Shown: one piece after another, positions 1-7,796 of the stretch
Layout: every line of letters starts with the position of its first letter
Numbering within the stretch: the stretch's first letter is position 1
Assembly (NCBI GenBank): GCA_026989715.1
Contig: JALSIU010000258.1
Location: 1 to 13,499 of the forward strand
DNA: 13,499 nt
Direction of reading: 5' to 3'
Origin: Methylomonas sp.
GTDB lineage: Bacteria; Pseudomonadota; Gammaproteobacteria; Methylococcales; Methylomonadaceae
Notes under the pieces: generated by a model
Database searches by the model: none
The model's input: the letters and a program-made list of their open reading frames with translations, nothing else
Told to the model about the DNA's origin: nothing
Program-made: the position numbers and the translations under genes

Positions 1-1
1 A

Positions 2-1105
2 TTTGAGCGTTATTCAGAAGGGGCAGAAACACAACAAGCTGATTTGTGTTGCCCTGTTGATTATGACCGAGAATTATTGTCTATTTTACCACCAGAAATT
101 ATTGAAAAGGACTATGGTTGTGGCGATCCGTCGCGTTATGTACAAGCAGGCGATACCGTTCTCGATTTAGGCTCTGGTTCCGGCAAAATATGTTATATAG
201 CTGCTCAATTAGTCGGCAAGCAAGGTAAGGTCATCGGTGTAGATATGAACGATGATATGCTCGCTTTGGCACGTAAATATCAAGGTGAAATGGCTGAAAA
301 AATTGGCTCGAACCGAGTGGAATTTGTAAAAGGTCAAATTCAAGATTTAGCATTCGATTTAGAGGCTTTGGATGCACACCTTGCCGCCAACCCTATCCAT
401 AATTCGCAAGATATTATCTCTTTACGTGCTTGGCAAGAACAACAACGTATTGAAAAGCCATTAATTAAAGATAATTCTGTCGATTTAGTGGTCTCCAATT
501 GCGTACTTAATTTAGTACATGACAGTGATAAAGAGCAATTGGTGCAAGAAATATTTCGTGTCACTAAGCCGGGTGGACGTGTTGCCATTTCAGATATTGT
601 CAGTGATGAATTTGTCCCGCCTCATTTGAAAAAAGATCAACATTTATGGAGCGGCTGCATTTCAGGTGCTTTGCAGGAGCATGAGTTTTTAGAAGCCTTT
701 GTAAGAGCCGGTTTTGTCGCTGTTGCTTATGATAAATGGGAAAGTAAGCCTTGGCAGGTTGTTGAAGGTATCGAGTTTCGTTCCGTAACGATTACCGCCA
801 TAAAACCCGAGCAAGAAACGGCATTAGATAAAGGGCATGCTGTTATTTACCGTGGGCCGTATGCCGAAGTCTATGATGATGAAGGGTATGTTTACTTTAA
901 AGGCATGCGCATGGCTGTTTCAGATAAAATGTATGATTTGCTAACGGGTGGAAGTTATGGCGATGATTTTATAGGGATTGCGCCTAATACGGATATAACA
1001 GCAACAAATTGGGATTTTGACCCAGGTACTTTACGTTCTGTCGAAAAAACGAAAGGCACTGCTCATAAAGATAATGGTAATGATAGTGGTAGCTGTTGTT
1101 GCTAA
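2..1105 (+). CDS. ArsM-like SAM-dependent (arsenite-type) methyltransferase, 5' partial
   Basis: The reading frame is open to the left edge (FERYSEGAETQQADLCCPVD...), so the N-terminus is missing. A TTG at 44 lies inside this continuous homologous stretch and is not the start. About 367 residues are visible. A class I Rossmann methyltransferase domain is clear: SAM motif VLDLGSGSG (codons from about 158), the acidic residue in VIGVDM, and the post-motif KPGGRVAISD. Four cysteine positions typical of ArsM arsenite methyltransferases are present: the CC pair (47-52), YGCG (119-121), SNCV (500-502) and SGCISGAL (656-658). ArsM transfers methyl groups from SAM to thiol-bound As(III). A C-terminal domain (about 790-1020) resembles the ArsM C-terminal domain, and the protein ends in Cys-Cys-Cys. 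Compared with textbook ArsM there are about 30 extra residues before the SNCV strand (about 350-470). The substrate is inferred; a related thiol methylation is possible. A terminator follows. Confidence 0.8.
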   Translation, partial: FERYSEGAETQQADLCCPVDYDRELLSILPPEIIEKDYGCGDPSRYVQAGDTVLDLGSGSGKICYIAAQLVGKQGKVIGVDMNDDMLALARKYQGEMAEKIGSNRVEFVKGQIQDLAFDLEALDAHLAANPIHNSQDIISLRAWQEQQRIEKPLIKDNSVDLVVSNCVLNLVHDSDKEQLVQEIFRVTKPGGRVAISDIVSDEFVPPHLKKDQHLWSGCISGALQEHEFLEAFVRAGFVAVAYDKWESKPWQVVEGIEFRSVTITAIKPEQETALDKGHAVIYRGPYAEVYDDEGYVYFKGMRMAVSDKMYDLLTGGSYGDDFIGIAPNTDITATNWDFDPGTLRSVEKTKGTAHKDNGNDSGSCCC

Positions 1106-1136
1106 TTTATTAGCATTGAGACATAAGGGTTTTTAC

Positions 1137-1175
1137 GGCGCAGTTGTTAATTCGTTGGTTACTGCGCCCTTTTTG
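1137..1175 (+). terminator. Rho-independent terminator after the ArsM-like gene
   Basis: A perfect 8-bp GC-rich stem, GGCGCAGT (1137-1144) pairing with ACTGCGCC (1161-1168), encloses a 16-nt loop and is followed by CTTTTTG. It lies about 30 nt after the methyltransferase stop codon and isolates that gene from purB. Confidence 0.85.
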
Positions 1176-1213
1176 TAAAAAATCTTGTTTTGCCCCCTAT
1201 TCTCACAATTGTT

Positions 1214-1242
1214 TTGTTAAAATGAACAACATTATTTAGACT
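1214..1242 (+). promoter_or_regulatory. Candidate sigma70 promoter for purB
   Basis: TTGTTA (1214-1219) and TAGACT (1237-1242) are separated by exactly 17 nt, each matching consensus at four of six bases. The site follows the upstream terminator and lies 19 nt before the purB ATG, which implies a very short leader. Other AT-rich -10-like strings lie nearby, so the assignment is tentative. Confidence 0.35.
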
Positions 1243-1261
1243 CCATATTTTATATAAAATT

Positions 1262-2626
1262 ATGTCCAACTTTTCTCTTACAGCTATTTCTCCTATTGAC
1301 GGTCGCTATGCGAATAAAGTCGAAGCCTTACGCCCTATTTTTAGTGAATATGGCCTTATTCGTTTTCGTGTACAAGTTGAAGTGCGCTGGTTGCAAGCCC
1401 TAGCTAATCACCCGCAAATTACGGAAGTACCTGAATTTAGCAGTGCAGCCAATCAATTGCTAGATAATATCATCACTGACTTTTCAGAAACGGATGCACA
1501 GCGTGTTAAAGAAATAGAAAGTACGACAAACCATGATGTCAAAGCAGTTGAATATTTTTTAAAAGAAAAAATAGCAGATAATGCAGAACTCAATGCAGTG
1601 AATGAGTTTATCCATTTTGCCTGTACGTCTGAAGATATCAATAATTTATCATATGCTTTAATGTTGAAAGAAGGTCGTACTGCAATTTTGCCGCAAATCA
1701 CAGATTGTATTGATGCCTTAAAAACATTAGCAACTGATATGGCCAGCCAACCCATGTTATCACGTACACATGGCCAGTCAGCCAGCCCAACCACCACCGG
1801 AAAAGAGTTTGCCAATGTAGTGGCACGCATGTTGCGCCAAAAAGATCAATTTGAGTCTGTAGAAATATTGGGCAAAATCAATGGCGCAGTGGGTAATTAC
1901 AATGCACATGCTGTTGCTTATCCTGAAGTAGATTGGCAACATTTTTCTAAGCAGTTTGTCCAATCCCTAGGATTATTTTGGAATGCCTATACCATACAAA
2001 TTGAACCGCATGATTATATCGCTGAATTTTTTCATGCTTTATCACGCTTTAATACTATTTTATTAGATTTTGATCGGGATATTTGGGGATATATCGCACA
2101 GGGCTATTTCAAACAAAAAACCATTGCCGGCGAAATTGGCTCTTCGACTATGCCACATAAAGTTAACCCAATTGATTTTGAAAACTCTGAAGGCAATATT
2201 GGTTTAGCGAATGCTTTATTCCATCATTTAGCTGAAAAGCTCCCCGTTTCTCGTTGGCAACGTGATTTAACGGACTCTACCGTATTACGCAATATTGGCG
2301 TAGGTATTGCGCATACCAGCATTGCAATTCAAGCCACTTTAAAAGGTATTTCTAAATTACAAATTAATAGTGATGCCATTGAAGCGGATTTAGAAGCTAA
2401 TTGGGAAGTATTAGCCGAGCCGGTTCAAACCGTAATGCGCCGTTATGGCGTTGAAAAACCTTATGAAAAATTAAAAGAATTAACGCGTGGGCAACGTATT
2501 ACCGGTGCAGATATGCAGGCATTTATTGCAACACTGGATATCCCTGAGGAAGCTAAACAAGCACTAATTGAATTAACCCCGCGAGGCTATATTGGCTATG
2601 CTGAAAAATTAGCATCTGATATCTAG
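1262..2626 (+). CDS. purB: Adenylosuccinate lyase
   Basis: A cytoplasmic enzyme of purine synthesis that releases fumarate twice: from SAICAR to AICAR, and from adenylosuccinate to AMP. The product is 454 residues, against 456 in E. coli, and collinear with it from MSNFSLTAISPIDGRY onward. The fumarase/aspartase superfamily signature GSSTMPHKVNP sits at about residues 293-303, including the flexible catalytic-loop serine (Ser294/295). The catalytic histidine is in SRTHGQSASP (His170). The ATG at 1262 fits the family N-terminus. No Shine-Dalgarno sequence is visible before it (ATATAAAATT). It stands alone between the upstream terminator and the convergent grxD gene. Nothing is missing or odd in the protein. 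Confidence 0.98.
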   Translation: MSNFSLTAISPIDGRYANKVEALRPIFSEYGLIRFRVQVEVRWLQALANHPQITEVPEFSSAANQLLDNIITDFSETDAQRVKEIESTTNHDVKAVEYFLKEKIADNAELNAVNEFIHFACTSEDINNLSYALMLKEGRTAILPQITDCIDALKTLATDMASQPMLSRTHGQSASPTTTGKEFANVVARMLRQKDQFESVEILGKINGAVGNYNAHAVAYPEVDWQHFSKQFVQSLGLFWNAYTIQIEPHDYIAEFFHALSRFNTILLDFDRDIWGYIAQGYFKQKTIAGEIGSSTMPHKVNPIDFENSEGNIGLANALFHHLAEKLPVSRWQRDLTDSTVLRNIGVGIAHTSIAIQATLKGISKLQINSDAIEADLEANWEVLAEPVQTVMRRYGVEKPYEKLKELTRGQRITGADMQAFIATLDIPEEAKQALIELTPRGYIGYAEKLASDI

Positions 2627-2647
2627 CCCATTAATTAGCATTTCCAG

Positions 2648-2687
2648 AAAAAACATCATTCCTGGTTATCAAAACCAGGAATGATGT
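2648..2687. terminator. Shared terminator between convergent purB and grxD
   Basis: A perfect 15-bp inverted repeat (2653-2667 with 2673-2687) with a 5-nt loop (ATCAA). On the minus strand the stem runs straight into six Ts (A-run at 2648-2653), an ideal terminator for grxD. On the plus strand the tail (ATTGTGTTTT) is weaker but may still serve purB. The genes converge with 76 nt between their stops. Confidence 0.85.
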
Positions 2688-2702
2688 ATTGTGTTTTATA
2701 AA

Positions 2703-3026
2703 TTATTCCGACACACAATCTACGGCCGCTAATTTTTTCTGCAATTCACCGCTGTTATACAAATCCATAATAATATCGCAACCACCGATTAACTCTTCAT
2801 TAATATAAAGTTGCGGATAAGTTGGCCATTGCGAGTATTCTTTTAATGCTTCACGTACCTCTTGATCCTCAAAAATATTAATATACATGAATTTAGCACG
2901 ACAAGCCTGCAACACTTGAATGACTTGGCCAGAAAAACCGCATTGCGGGAAATCGGGCGAGCCTTTCATATACAAAACAACTGCATGACTAGACAATTGA
3001 TCTTTTATTCTTTCTACAACATCCAT
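2703..3026 (-). CDS. grxD: Monothiol CGFS glutaredoxin (Grx4/GrxD)
   Basis: A cytoplasmic iron-sulfur carrier of 107 residues. Class II monothiol glutaredoxins bind a [2Fe-2S] cluster between two monomers with glutathione, and form heterodimers with BolA-type proteins. The family motifs are all present: Lys21-Gly before the active site, PQCGFS (Cys29 to Ser32), the WPTYPQLYI segment with its cis-proline, and GGCDI for glutathione binding. Length and layout match E. coli GrxD (115 aa). The ATG at 3026 follows a purine-rich stretch (AGAGAAATAGAG). It is a single-gene unit on the minus strand, divergent from argD. A BolA homologue is encoded at 11463-11729, a plausible partner. Confidence 0.96.
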   Translation of the reverse strand: MDVVERIKDQLSSHAVVLYMKGSPDFPQCGFSGQVIQVLQACRAKFMYINIFEDQEVREALKEYSQWPTYPQLYINEELIGGCDIIMDLYNSGELQKKLAAVDCVSE

Positions 3027-3059
3027 ACTCTATTTCTCTAAATATTTAAAAACCAAGTA

Positions 3060-3087
3060 ATTTTATCAGGATTTATGTAACAACAAA
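3060..3087 (-). promoter_or_regulatory. Candidate promoter for grxD
   Basis: Read on the minus strand, TAAAAT (3065-3060) is preceded by TGA, giving an extended -10 pattern (TG-N-TAAAAT). A -35-like TTTGTT lies at 3087-3082, 16 nt away. The site is 34 nt upstream of the grxD ATG. Only the -10 is convincing. Confidence 0.35.
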
Positions 3088-3111
3088 AGACATACGCCCA
3101 ACAATTATTGC

Positions 3112-3140
3112 TTGCCCATTAAATATAAGAAAACTATAAT
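3112..3140 (+). promoter_or_regulatory. Sigma70-type promoter for argD and the genes after it
   Basis: A perfect -10, TATAAT (3135-3140), lies 17 nt after TTGCCC (3112-3117, four of six matches). Transcription would start near 3147, giving a leader of about 60 nt before the argD ATG at 3207. This is the best-formed promoter in the window. I see no convincing ArgR (ARG box) palindrome over it. Confidence 0.65.
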
Positions 3141-3206
3141 TGTCGGTTTTTTCAAAAGACCTTATATTAAAGTGCTCTTTTGCCATATAAAGGTGCCGAC
3201 ACCATT

Positions 3207-4379
3207 ATGACCAGCCATATTATGCCCACTTATGGAAGACTACCTGTGACCTTTACCAAAGGTGAAGGTGCATGGCTTTGGGATAAAGACAATAAACGCT
3301 ATCTGGATGCGCTCTCAGGCATTGCAGTTTGCAATTTAGGTCATGCCCACCCTGCTATCCATGAAACGATTTGCGCACAAAGCCGACAGTTGTTACATAC
3401 GTCTAATCTTTATCATATTGCAGAACAAGAACAGCTTGCGACTAAGCTTTGTAATCTGAGTGGCATGGATAATGTCTTTTTTGCTAATTCCGGCGCGGAA
3501 GCGAATGAAGCGGCCATCAAAATAGCACGCCTTTATGGTCATGAAAAAAATATAGATTCCCCCGCTATTTTAGTGATGGAGCAAAGTTTTCATGGCCGCA
3601 CTATGGCCACCTTATCCGCCACCGGTAATCCAAAAGTACAAGCTGGATTTACACCTTTGTTAGATGGTTTTGTACGCGTGCCATTTAACGATATTGCAGC
3701 GATTGAATCAGCCATTGAAACACGCCCCGATATTGTTGCGATCTTGGTAGAGCCTATACAAGGTGAAGGAGGCGTCAATATTCCTGATGCAGACTATCTC
3801 AACAATATACGTGCATTATGCAATCAGCATGAACTGTTAATGATGCTGGATGAAGTACAAACAGGGATGGCCAGAACAGGAGCTTGGTTTGCTTTTCAGC
3901 ATAACGCTATCACGCCTGATGTTTGCACACTGGCAAAAGCATTAGGCAATGGCGTTCCTATTGGCGCTTGTATGGCTAAAGGAAAAGCGGCCACACTCTT
4001 AACGGCCGGTAAACATGGCTCTACCTTTGGTGGAAACTTATTAGCTTGCAGTGTAGCTTTAACCGTTATCAATACGATTGAAACGGAAAATTTATGCCGA
4101 CAGGCGATTGTTAAAGGTGCTACGCTTAAGCAAGGCTTTCTTTCTCGATTAAGTACTAACTCACACCTTGTTGAAGTGCGTAATAAAGGTATGATGATTG
4201 GGATTGAATTAGACCAACCTTGTACCGAATTGGTTGCCTTAGCCTTAACAGCCGGGCTATTGATTAATGTAACGGGAGACACCAGTATTCGTTTATTACC
4301 ACCGTTGGTAATCACAGAAGCACAAATGACTTTGCTAGTCGATACCCTATCAGCACTTATTGTTGATTTTGTATCATAA
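3207..4379 (+). CDS. argD: Acetylornithine aminotransferase
   Basis: A PLP-dependent class III aminotransferase that converts N-acetylglutamate 5-semialdehyde to N-acetylornithine with glutamate as amino donor; family members may also act on succinyl-diaminopimelate. The product from the ATG at 3207 is 390 residues, beginning MTSHIMPTYGRLPV as in pseudomonad-type ArgD. The frame continues upstream to a TTG at 3180, but those nine residues have no counterpart, and an AAAGG lies upstream of the ATG. Motifs seen: NSGAEANEAA (PLP phosphate region), SFHGRT, LDEVQTGMARTG with the PLP-ring Asp (Asp215), and LAKALGNGVPIGA with the Schiff-base Lys244. It starts the run argD-argF; argF begins 24 nt after its stop. 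The family is certain; succinylornithine transaminase (AstC) is the alternative, but the argF neighbour favours biosynthesis. Confidence 0.95.
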   Translation: MTSHIMPTYGRLPVTFTKGEGAWLWDKDNKRYLDALSGIAVCNLGHAHPAIHETICAQSRQLLHTSNLYHIAEQEQLATKLCNLSGMDNVFFANSGAEANEAAIKIARLYGHEKNIDSPAILVMEQSFHGRTMATLSATGNPKVQAGFTPLLDGFVRVPFNDIAAIESAIETRPDIVAILVEPIQGEGGVNIPDADYLNNIRALCNQHELLMMLDEVQTGMARTGAWFAFQHNAITPDVCTLAKALGNGVPIGACMAKGKAATLLTAGKHGSTFGGNLLACSVALTVINTIETENLCRQAIVKGATLKQGFLSRLSTNSHLVEVRNKGMMIGIELDQPCTELVALALTAGLLINVTGDTSIRLLPPLVITEAQMTLLVDTLSALIVDFVS

Positions 4380-4403
4380 AATAAAAATAATAAATTATTC
4401 GCT

Positions 4404-5303
4404 ATGAACCCTAAACATTTTATTAGCCTACTTGATTTAAGCAGTGATGAATTGCGTCAATTAATTCAACGGGCTATCGAGTTAAAAAATAACCGTAACC
4501 CAGATTTTCAACCTTTAAAGGGTCAAGTTTTGGCCATGGTATTTGAAAAATCTTCTACACGTACCCGAATTTCTTTTGAAACCGGTATGAGTCATTTTGG
4601 TGGTAGTGCCATTTTTTTGTCTCCACGTGATACGCAACTAGGGCGAGGAGAGCCCATTCGTGATAGTGCAAAAGTCATTTCCAGCATGGTCGATGCTATT
4701 ATGTTACGCACGCATGAGCACAAAATGGTCACTGAATTTGCTAAATACTCTAGTGTACCTGTCATCAATGGTCTAACAGATTTATTACACCCATGCCAAT
4801 TATTGGCTGATATGCAGACTTACTTTGAGCATCGTGGTGATATTCAAGGTAAGACCGTTACGTGGGTTGGTGACGGCAATAACATGTGTCATTCTTATAT
4901 TAATGCGGCTATCCGTTTAGATTTCAAATTAAATATTGCCAGCCCTGAAGGTTATTTACCTGATACTCATTTACTTAAATCGGCTGGGAGCCGAGTCAAT
5001 TTATTTGATAATGCTTTAGCGGCCGCACAAAATTCAGATTTACTGGTTACCGATGTTTGGGCCAGCATGGGGCAAGAAGAAGAACAAAAACAGCGTGAAA
5101 TTGCATTTAAAGATTATCAAGTGACCGAAGAGCTTATGAATAATGCAAACGCAGATGCATTATTTATGCACTGCTTGCCGGCACATCGCGGTGAAGAAGT
5201 GGCAGCAGAAGTGATTGATGGCCAGCAAAGCGTTATCTTTGACGAAGCTGAAAACCGTTTACACGCACAAAAAGCACTATTGGAATTGCTAATGTGTAGG
5301 TAA
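4404..5303 (+). CDS. argF: Ornithine carbamoyltransferase
   Basis: A cytoplasmic enzyme that joins carbamoyl phosphate and ornithine to give citrulline, the step before argininosuccinate. The product is 299 residues, of the usual anabolic type. Carbamoyl-phosphate binding: SSTRTR (residues 50-55) and HPCQ (129-132). Ornithine binding: the SMG loop (221-223) and HCLPAHRGEE (256-265), whose cysteine is catalytic. No key residue is missing. The ATG at 4404 is 24 nt after the argD stop, with no Shine-Dalgarno sequence visible in the AT-only stretch before it, so translation may depend on coupling or an unstructured leader. It is very likely cotranscribed with argD. Confidence 0.97.
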   Translation: MNPKHFISLLDLSSDELRQLIQRAIELKNNRNPDFQPLKGQVLAMVFEKSSTRTRISFETGMSHFGGSAIFLSPRDTQLGRGEPIRDSAKVISSMVDAIMLRTHEHKMVTEFAKYSSVPVINGLTDLLHPCQLLADMQTYFEHRGDIQGKTVTWVGDGNNMCHSYINAAIRLDFKLNIASPEGYLPDTHLLKSAGSRVNLFDNALAAAQNSDLLVTDVWASMGQEEEQKQREIAFKDYQVTEELMNNANADALFMHCLPAHRGEEVAAEVIDGQQSVIFDEAENRLHAQKALLELLMCR

Positions 5304-5350
5304 ATTCGTTAAACTGCTCTCATAATATAGCTTTTATCAGGATCTTTTTA

Positions 5351-6022
5351 GTGAAACAGTTTTATTTTTTAATAATCACCTTATTCAGTAGTAACATAGC
5401 TTACGCACAGTCAGTTTATGTGACTGATCACCATAAATTTACTTTACGTAGTGGTGCGAGCAGTTCACATAAAATTATAAAGATGTTACCAAGCGGCACT
5501 CAACTAACTTTAATTGAAGCTGATAAAGAGACTGGTTATAGTAAAGTACGCACCAAATCAGGGGTTGAAGGCTATATTCCGACACGATATACCTTAAAAA
5601 AGCCGATTAGTCGTTGGTACCTCAATAAAGCCAACAAAAAACTGGAATTATTACAGGCTGAAAATGATAGGCTTAAAGCGGCTCTCGATACATTGCAAAA
5701 AAACAATTCAACAACAGCATCAAGCAATGCCAGCTTAACCGCAGAGCGCGATAAGCTAAGTGCCGATTTAAGCAACTTACGCCAAACGGCTTCCAATGCT
5801 ATTCAATTAAAACGTCAAAATAGTGATTTACAAGAACGGGTTGTGATTGTTGAGCGTGAGTTACAACAACTAAAACGCGCAAAACAAGCACTCGAAGACA
5901 GTACCAGCCAAGACTGGTTCTTGTATGGTGGTATTCTCTCTTTTGTCGGCATTATTTTTGGCTTACTGATTCCTAAAATCAGCTGGCAACGCAAACACCA
6001 GAGTAACTGGGATACTTTTTAA
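5351..6022 (+). CDS. TIGR04211/YgiM-like SH3 domain, coiled-coil, membrane-anchored envelope protein
   Basis: A 223-residue protein built like YgiM and other TIGR04211 proteins. Residues 1-20 form a signal peptide ending AYA before Gln. A bacterial SH3 domain follows (about 21-85: VYVTDHHKFTLRSGASSSHKIIKMLPSG... ending GVEGYIPTRY). Residues 90-180 form a long heptad-rich coiled coil (KLELLQAENDRLKAALDTL and onward). One transmembrane helix lies near 187-207 (WFLYGGILSFVGIIFGLLIP) with a basic cytoplasmic tail (WQRKH). It should therefore sit in the inner membrane with SH3 and coil in the periplasm. Its molecular role is not established; SH3b domains often bind peptidoglycan or protein. The GTG start at 5351 is preceded by CAGGATC. 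It lies 47 nt after argF and 34 nt before ilvD, an odd place for an envelope gene. Confidence 0.85.
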   Translation: MKQFYFLIITLFSSNIAYAQSVYVTDHHKFTLRSGASSSHKIIKMLPSGTQLTLIEADKETGYSKVRTKSGVEGYIPTRYTLKKPISRWYLNKANKKLELLQAENDRLKAALDTLQKNNSTTASSNASLTAERDKLSADLSNLRQTASNAIQLKRQNSDLQERVVIVERELQQLKRAKQALEDSTSQDWFLYGGILSFVGIIFGLLIPKISWQRKHQSNWDTF

Positions 6023-6056
6023 ATATCAACATATTAACTAAATAATCATAACTCAC

Positions 6057-7742
6057 ATGGCGAACGATAAAAATACCCGTACCTTTTCTTCCAAAGTAGT
6101 AGATGGCATGGAACGCGCTCCTAGTCGAGCGATGCTACATGCTGTTGGCTTTAGTAACGAAGATTTCAAAAAACCTCAAATTGGTATTGCTTCAACATGG
6201 AGTATGGTGACACCGTGTAATATGCATATCAATAAATTGGCTGATGATGCGGCACGGGGTGTTGATGCCGCAAATGGTAAAGCCATCATTTTTAATACGA
6301 TTACCATTTCTGATGGTATTTCTATGGGAACGGAAGGCATGAAATACTCCTTAGTTTCTCGGGAAGTGATTGCAGATTCCATTGAAACAGTGACCGGTTG
6401 CCAAGGCTTTGATGGCGTTGTGGCGATTGGTGGCTGTGATAAAAATATGCCGGGATGCATGATTGCCTTATCACGTCTTAACCGTCCTGCAGTATTTGTT
6501 TATGGTGGTACTATTTTACCCGGTTGCCATAAGGAAAAAAAATTAGATGTCGTTTCCGTATTTGAAGCCGTCGGGGCGCGCGCTAATAACCAAATTGATG
6601 ATGCAGAATTAGCCGCTATTGAAGCGAAAGCAATTCCCGGAGCTGGTTCTTGCGGGGGGATGTATACAGCGAATACGATGGCATCTGCTATTGAAGCCTT
6701 AGGAATGAGTTTACCCGGAAGCTCTGCACAAGCAGCTATTTCTGAAGATAAGCGCAAAGATTGTGAACGTGCCGGCGCCGCTGTTTTAGAGTTATTAAAA
6801 CAAGATATAAAACCCAGTGACATCATGACCAAACAGGCATTTGAAAATGCCATTACGGTAGTCATTGCGTTAGGCGGTTCAACCAATGCAGTATTACATA
6901 TTTTAGCTATGGCCAATGCCGCAAAAGTAGATATTCAATTAAGTGATTTTACACGTATTGGTGCTCATGTGCCTATGGTCGCTGATTTAAAACCTTCCGG
7001 CCGCTATCAAATGGCTGAATTAATTGAAATTGGCGGTATTCAGCCGTTAATGAAAATACTACTAGACAGAGGCTTATTACATGGCGACTGTTTGACTGTG
7101 ACAGGAAAAACATTGGCAGAAAATTTAGCGGATGTTGCGCCCTACCCTATTGACCAAGATATGATTTTGCCACTTGATAAACCTATCAAAAAAGATAGTC
7201 ATTTGGTTATTTTGCACGGAAATTTGGCTACCGAAGGCTCAGTTGCAAAAATTACAGGTAAAGAAGGTTTATGTTTTACCGGTACGGCAAAAGTATACGA
7301 TGCTGAAGAAGAAGCCTTACAAGGTATTTTAAAGGGCGATATCGTCAAAGGCGATGTGATAGTCATTCGTTATGAAGGCCCTAAAGGAGGCCCTGGTATG
7401 CGCGAAATGCTATCGCCTACTTCTGCGATTATGGGAAAAGGCTTAGGTAAAGACGTTGCATTGATTACAGATGGCCGCTTCTCAGGCGGAACACATGGCT
7501 TTGTTGTGGGCCATATCACCCCTGAAGCGTATGTTGGTGGCACTTTAGCCATTATTCATAATGGCGATAAAATCACCATTGATGCCGAAAACAGAGAATT
7601 GACATTACATGTTGATGCTACTGAGATTGAAGCACGCTTAGCCACATGGCAACAACCAGAGCCCAAATATACACGCGGGGTTTTAGCTAAATATGCTAAG
7701 TTAGTTAGTTCTGCTTCAACAGGTGCGGTCACCGATAATTAA
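6057..7742 (+). CDS. ilvD: Dihydroxy-acid dehydratase
   Basis: An iron-sulfur enzyme that dehydrates 2,3-dihydroxy-isovalerate and 2,3-dihydroxy-3-methylvalerate to the 2-keto acids leading to valine, leucine and isoleucine. At 561 residues it is about 55 shorter than E. coli IlvD (616, [4Fe-4S]) and matches the shorter IlvD/EDD class whose characterised members carry a [2Fe-2S] cluster. Three cysteines sit at the expected ligand places: Cys54 (VTPCNMH), Cys127 (GGCDKNMPG) and Cys199 (GAGSCGGMYTANTM). Lys129 in CDKN corresponds to the carbamylated Mg-binding lysine, and GRFSGGTHG supplies the catalytic serine near the C-terminus. The cluster type is inferred from length and class. The ATG at 6057 lacks a visible Shine-Dalgarno sequence (AACTCAC before it). 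Confidence 0.96.
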   Translation: MANDKNTRTFSSKVVDGMERAPSRAMLHAVGFSNEDFKKPQIGIASTWSMVTPCNMHINKLADDAARGVDAANGKAIIFNTITISDGISMGTEGMKYSLVSREVIADSIETVTGCQGFDGVVAIGGCDKNMPGCMIALSRLNRPAVFVYGGTILPGCHKEKKLDVVSVFEAVGARANNQIDDAELAAIEAKAIPGAGSCGGMYTANTMASAIEALGMSLPGSSAQAAISEDKRKDCERAGAAVLELLKQDIKPSDIMTKQAFENAITVVIALGGSTNAVLHILAMANAAKVDIQLSDFTRIGAHVPMVADLKPSGRYQMAELIEIGGIQPLMKILLDRGLLHGDCLTVTGKTLAENLADVAPYPIDQDMILPLDKPIKKDSHLVILHGNLATEGSVAKITGKEGLCFTGTAKVYDAEEEALQGILKGDIVKGDVIVIRYEGPKGGPGMREMLSPTSAIMGKGLGKDVALITDGRFSGGTHGFVVGHITPEAYVGGTLAIIHNGDKITIDAENRELTLHVDATEIEARLATWQQPEPKYTRGVLAKYAKLVSSASTGAVTDN

Positions 7743-7751
7743 TGCTTGCCC

Positions 7752-7773
7752 AGGAGGGGCATAGCCCCCTCCT
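7752..7773 (+). promoter_or_regulatory. GC-rich hairpin between ilvD and argA
   Basis: AGGAGGGG (7752-7759) pairs perfectly with CCCCTCCT (7766-7773) around a 6-nt loop CATAGC. It begins 9 nt after the ilvD stop and ends 23 nt before the argA ATG. What follows (CGCTTTATAT) has no good U-run, so it is at most a weak terminator. The 5' arm contains a perfect Shine-Dalgarno string but no start codon at a suitable distance. Processing, mRNA stabilisation or attenuation of argA are possible; the role is unknown. Confidence 0.5.
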
Positions 7774-7796
7774 CGCTTTATATCAAAATTATTTTA

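Noticed and set aside
44..46. TTG as start of the ArsM-like gene
   Set aside because: The frame is open from base 2 and the residues before the TTG look like the continuous family N-terminus, so the gene is cut by the window edge.
3061..3072. Repeat TTTTATCAGGAT, also at 5332-5343
   Set aside because: A single 12-mer match in an AT-rich 13.5-kb window is expected by chance, and the two contexts (near the grxD promoter, before the SH3 gene) share nothing else.
3896..4315. Long open frames antisense to argD, also antisense to purB, ilvD and the parvulin gene
   Set aside because: They are complements of clearly conserved genes, have no family features and no ribosome sites, and reflect codon bias of the real genes.
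4388..4401. ARG-box-like half palindrome between argD and argF
   Set aside because: TAATAAATTATTCG matches about 10 of 14 core positions, but the stretch is nearly all A/T, the left half lacks the TGAAT pattern, and no second box or overlapping promoter is seen.
5310..5340. Separate promoter before the SH3 gene (CATAATATAG)
   Set aside because: The -10-like string has no acceptable -35 at 16-18 nt, and such strings are common in this AT-rich sequence.
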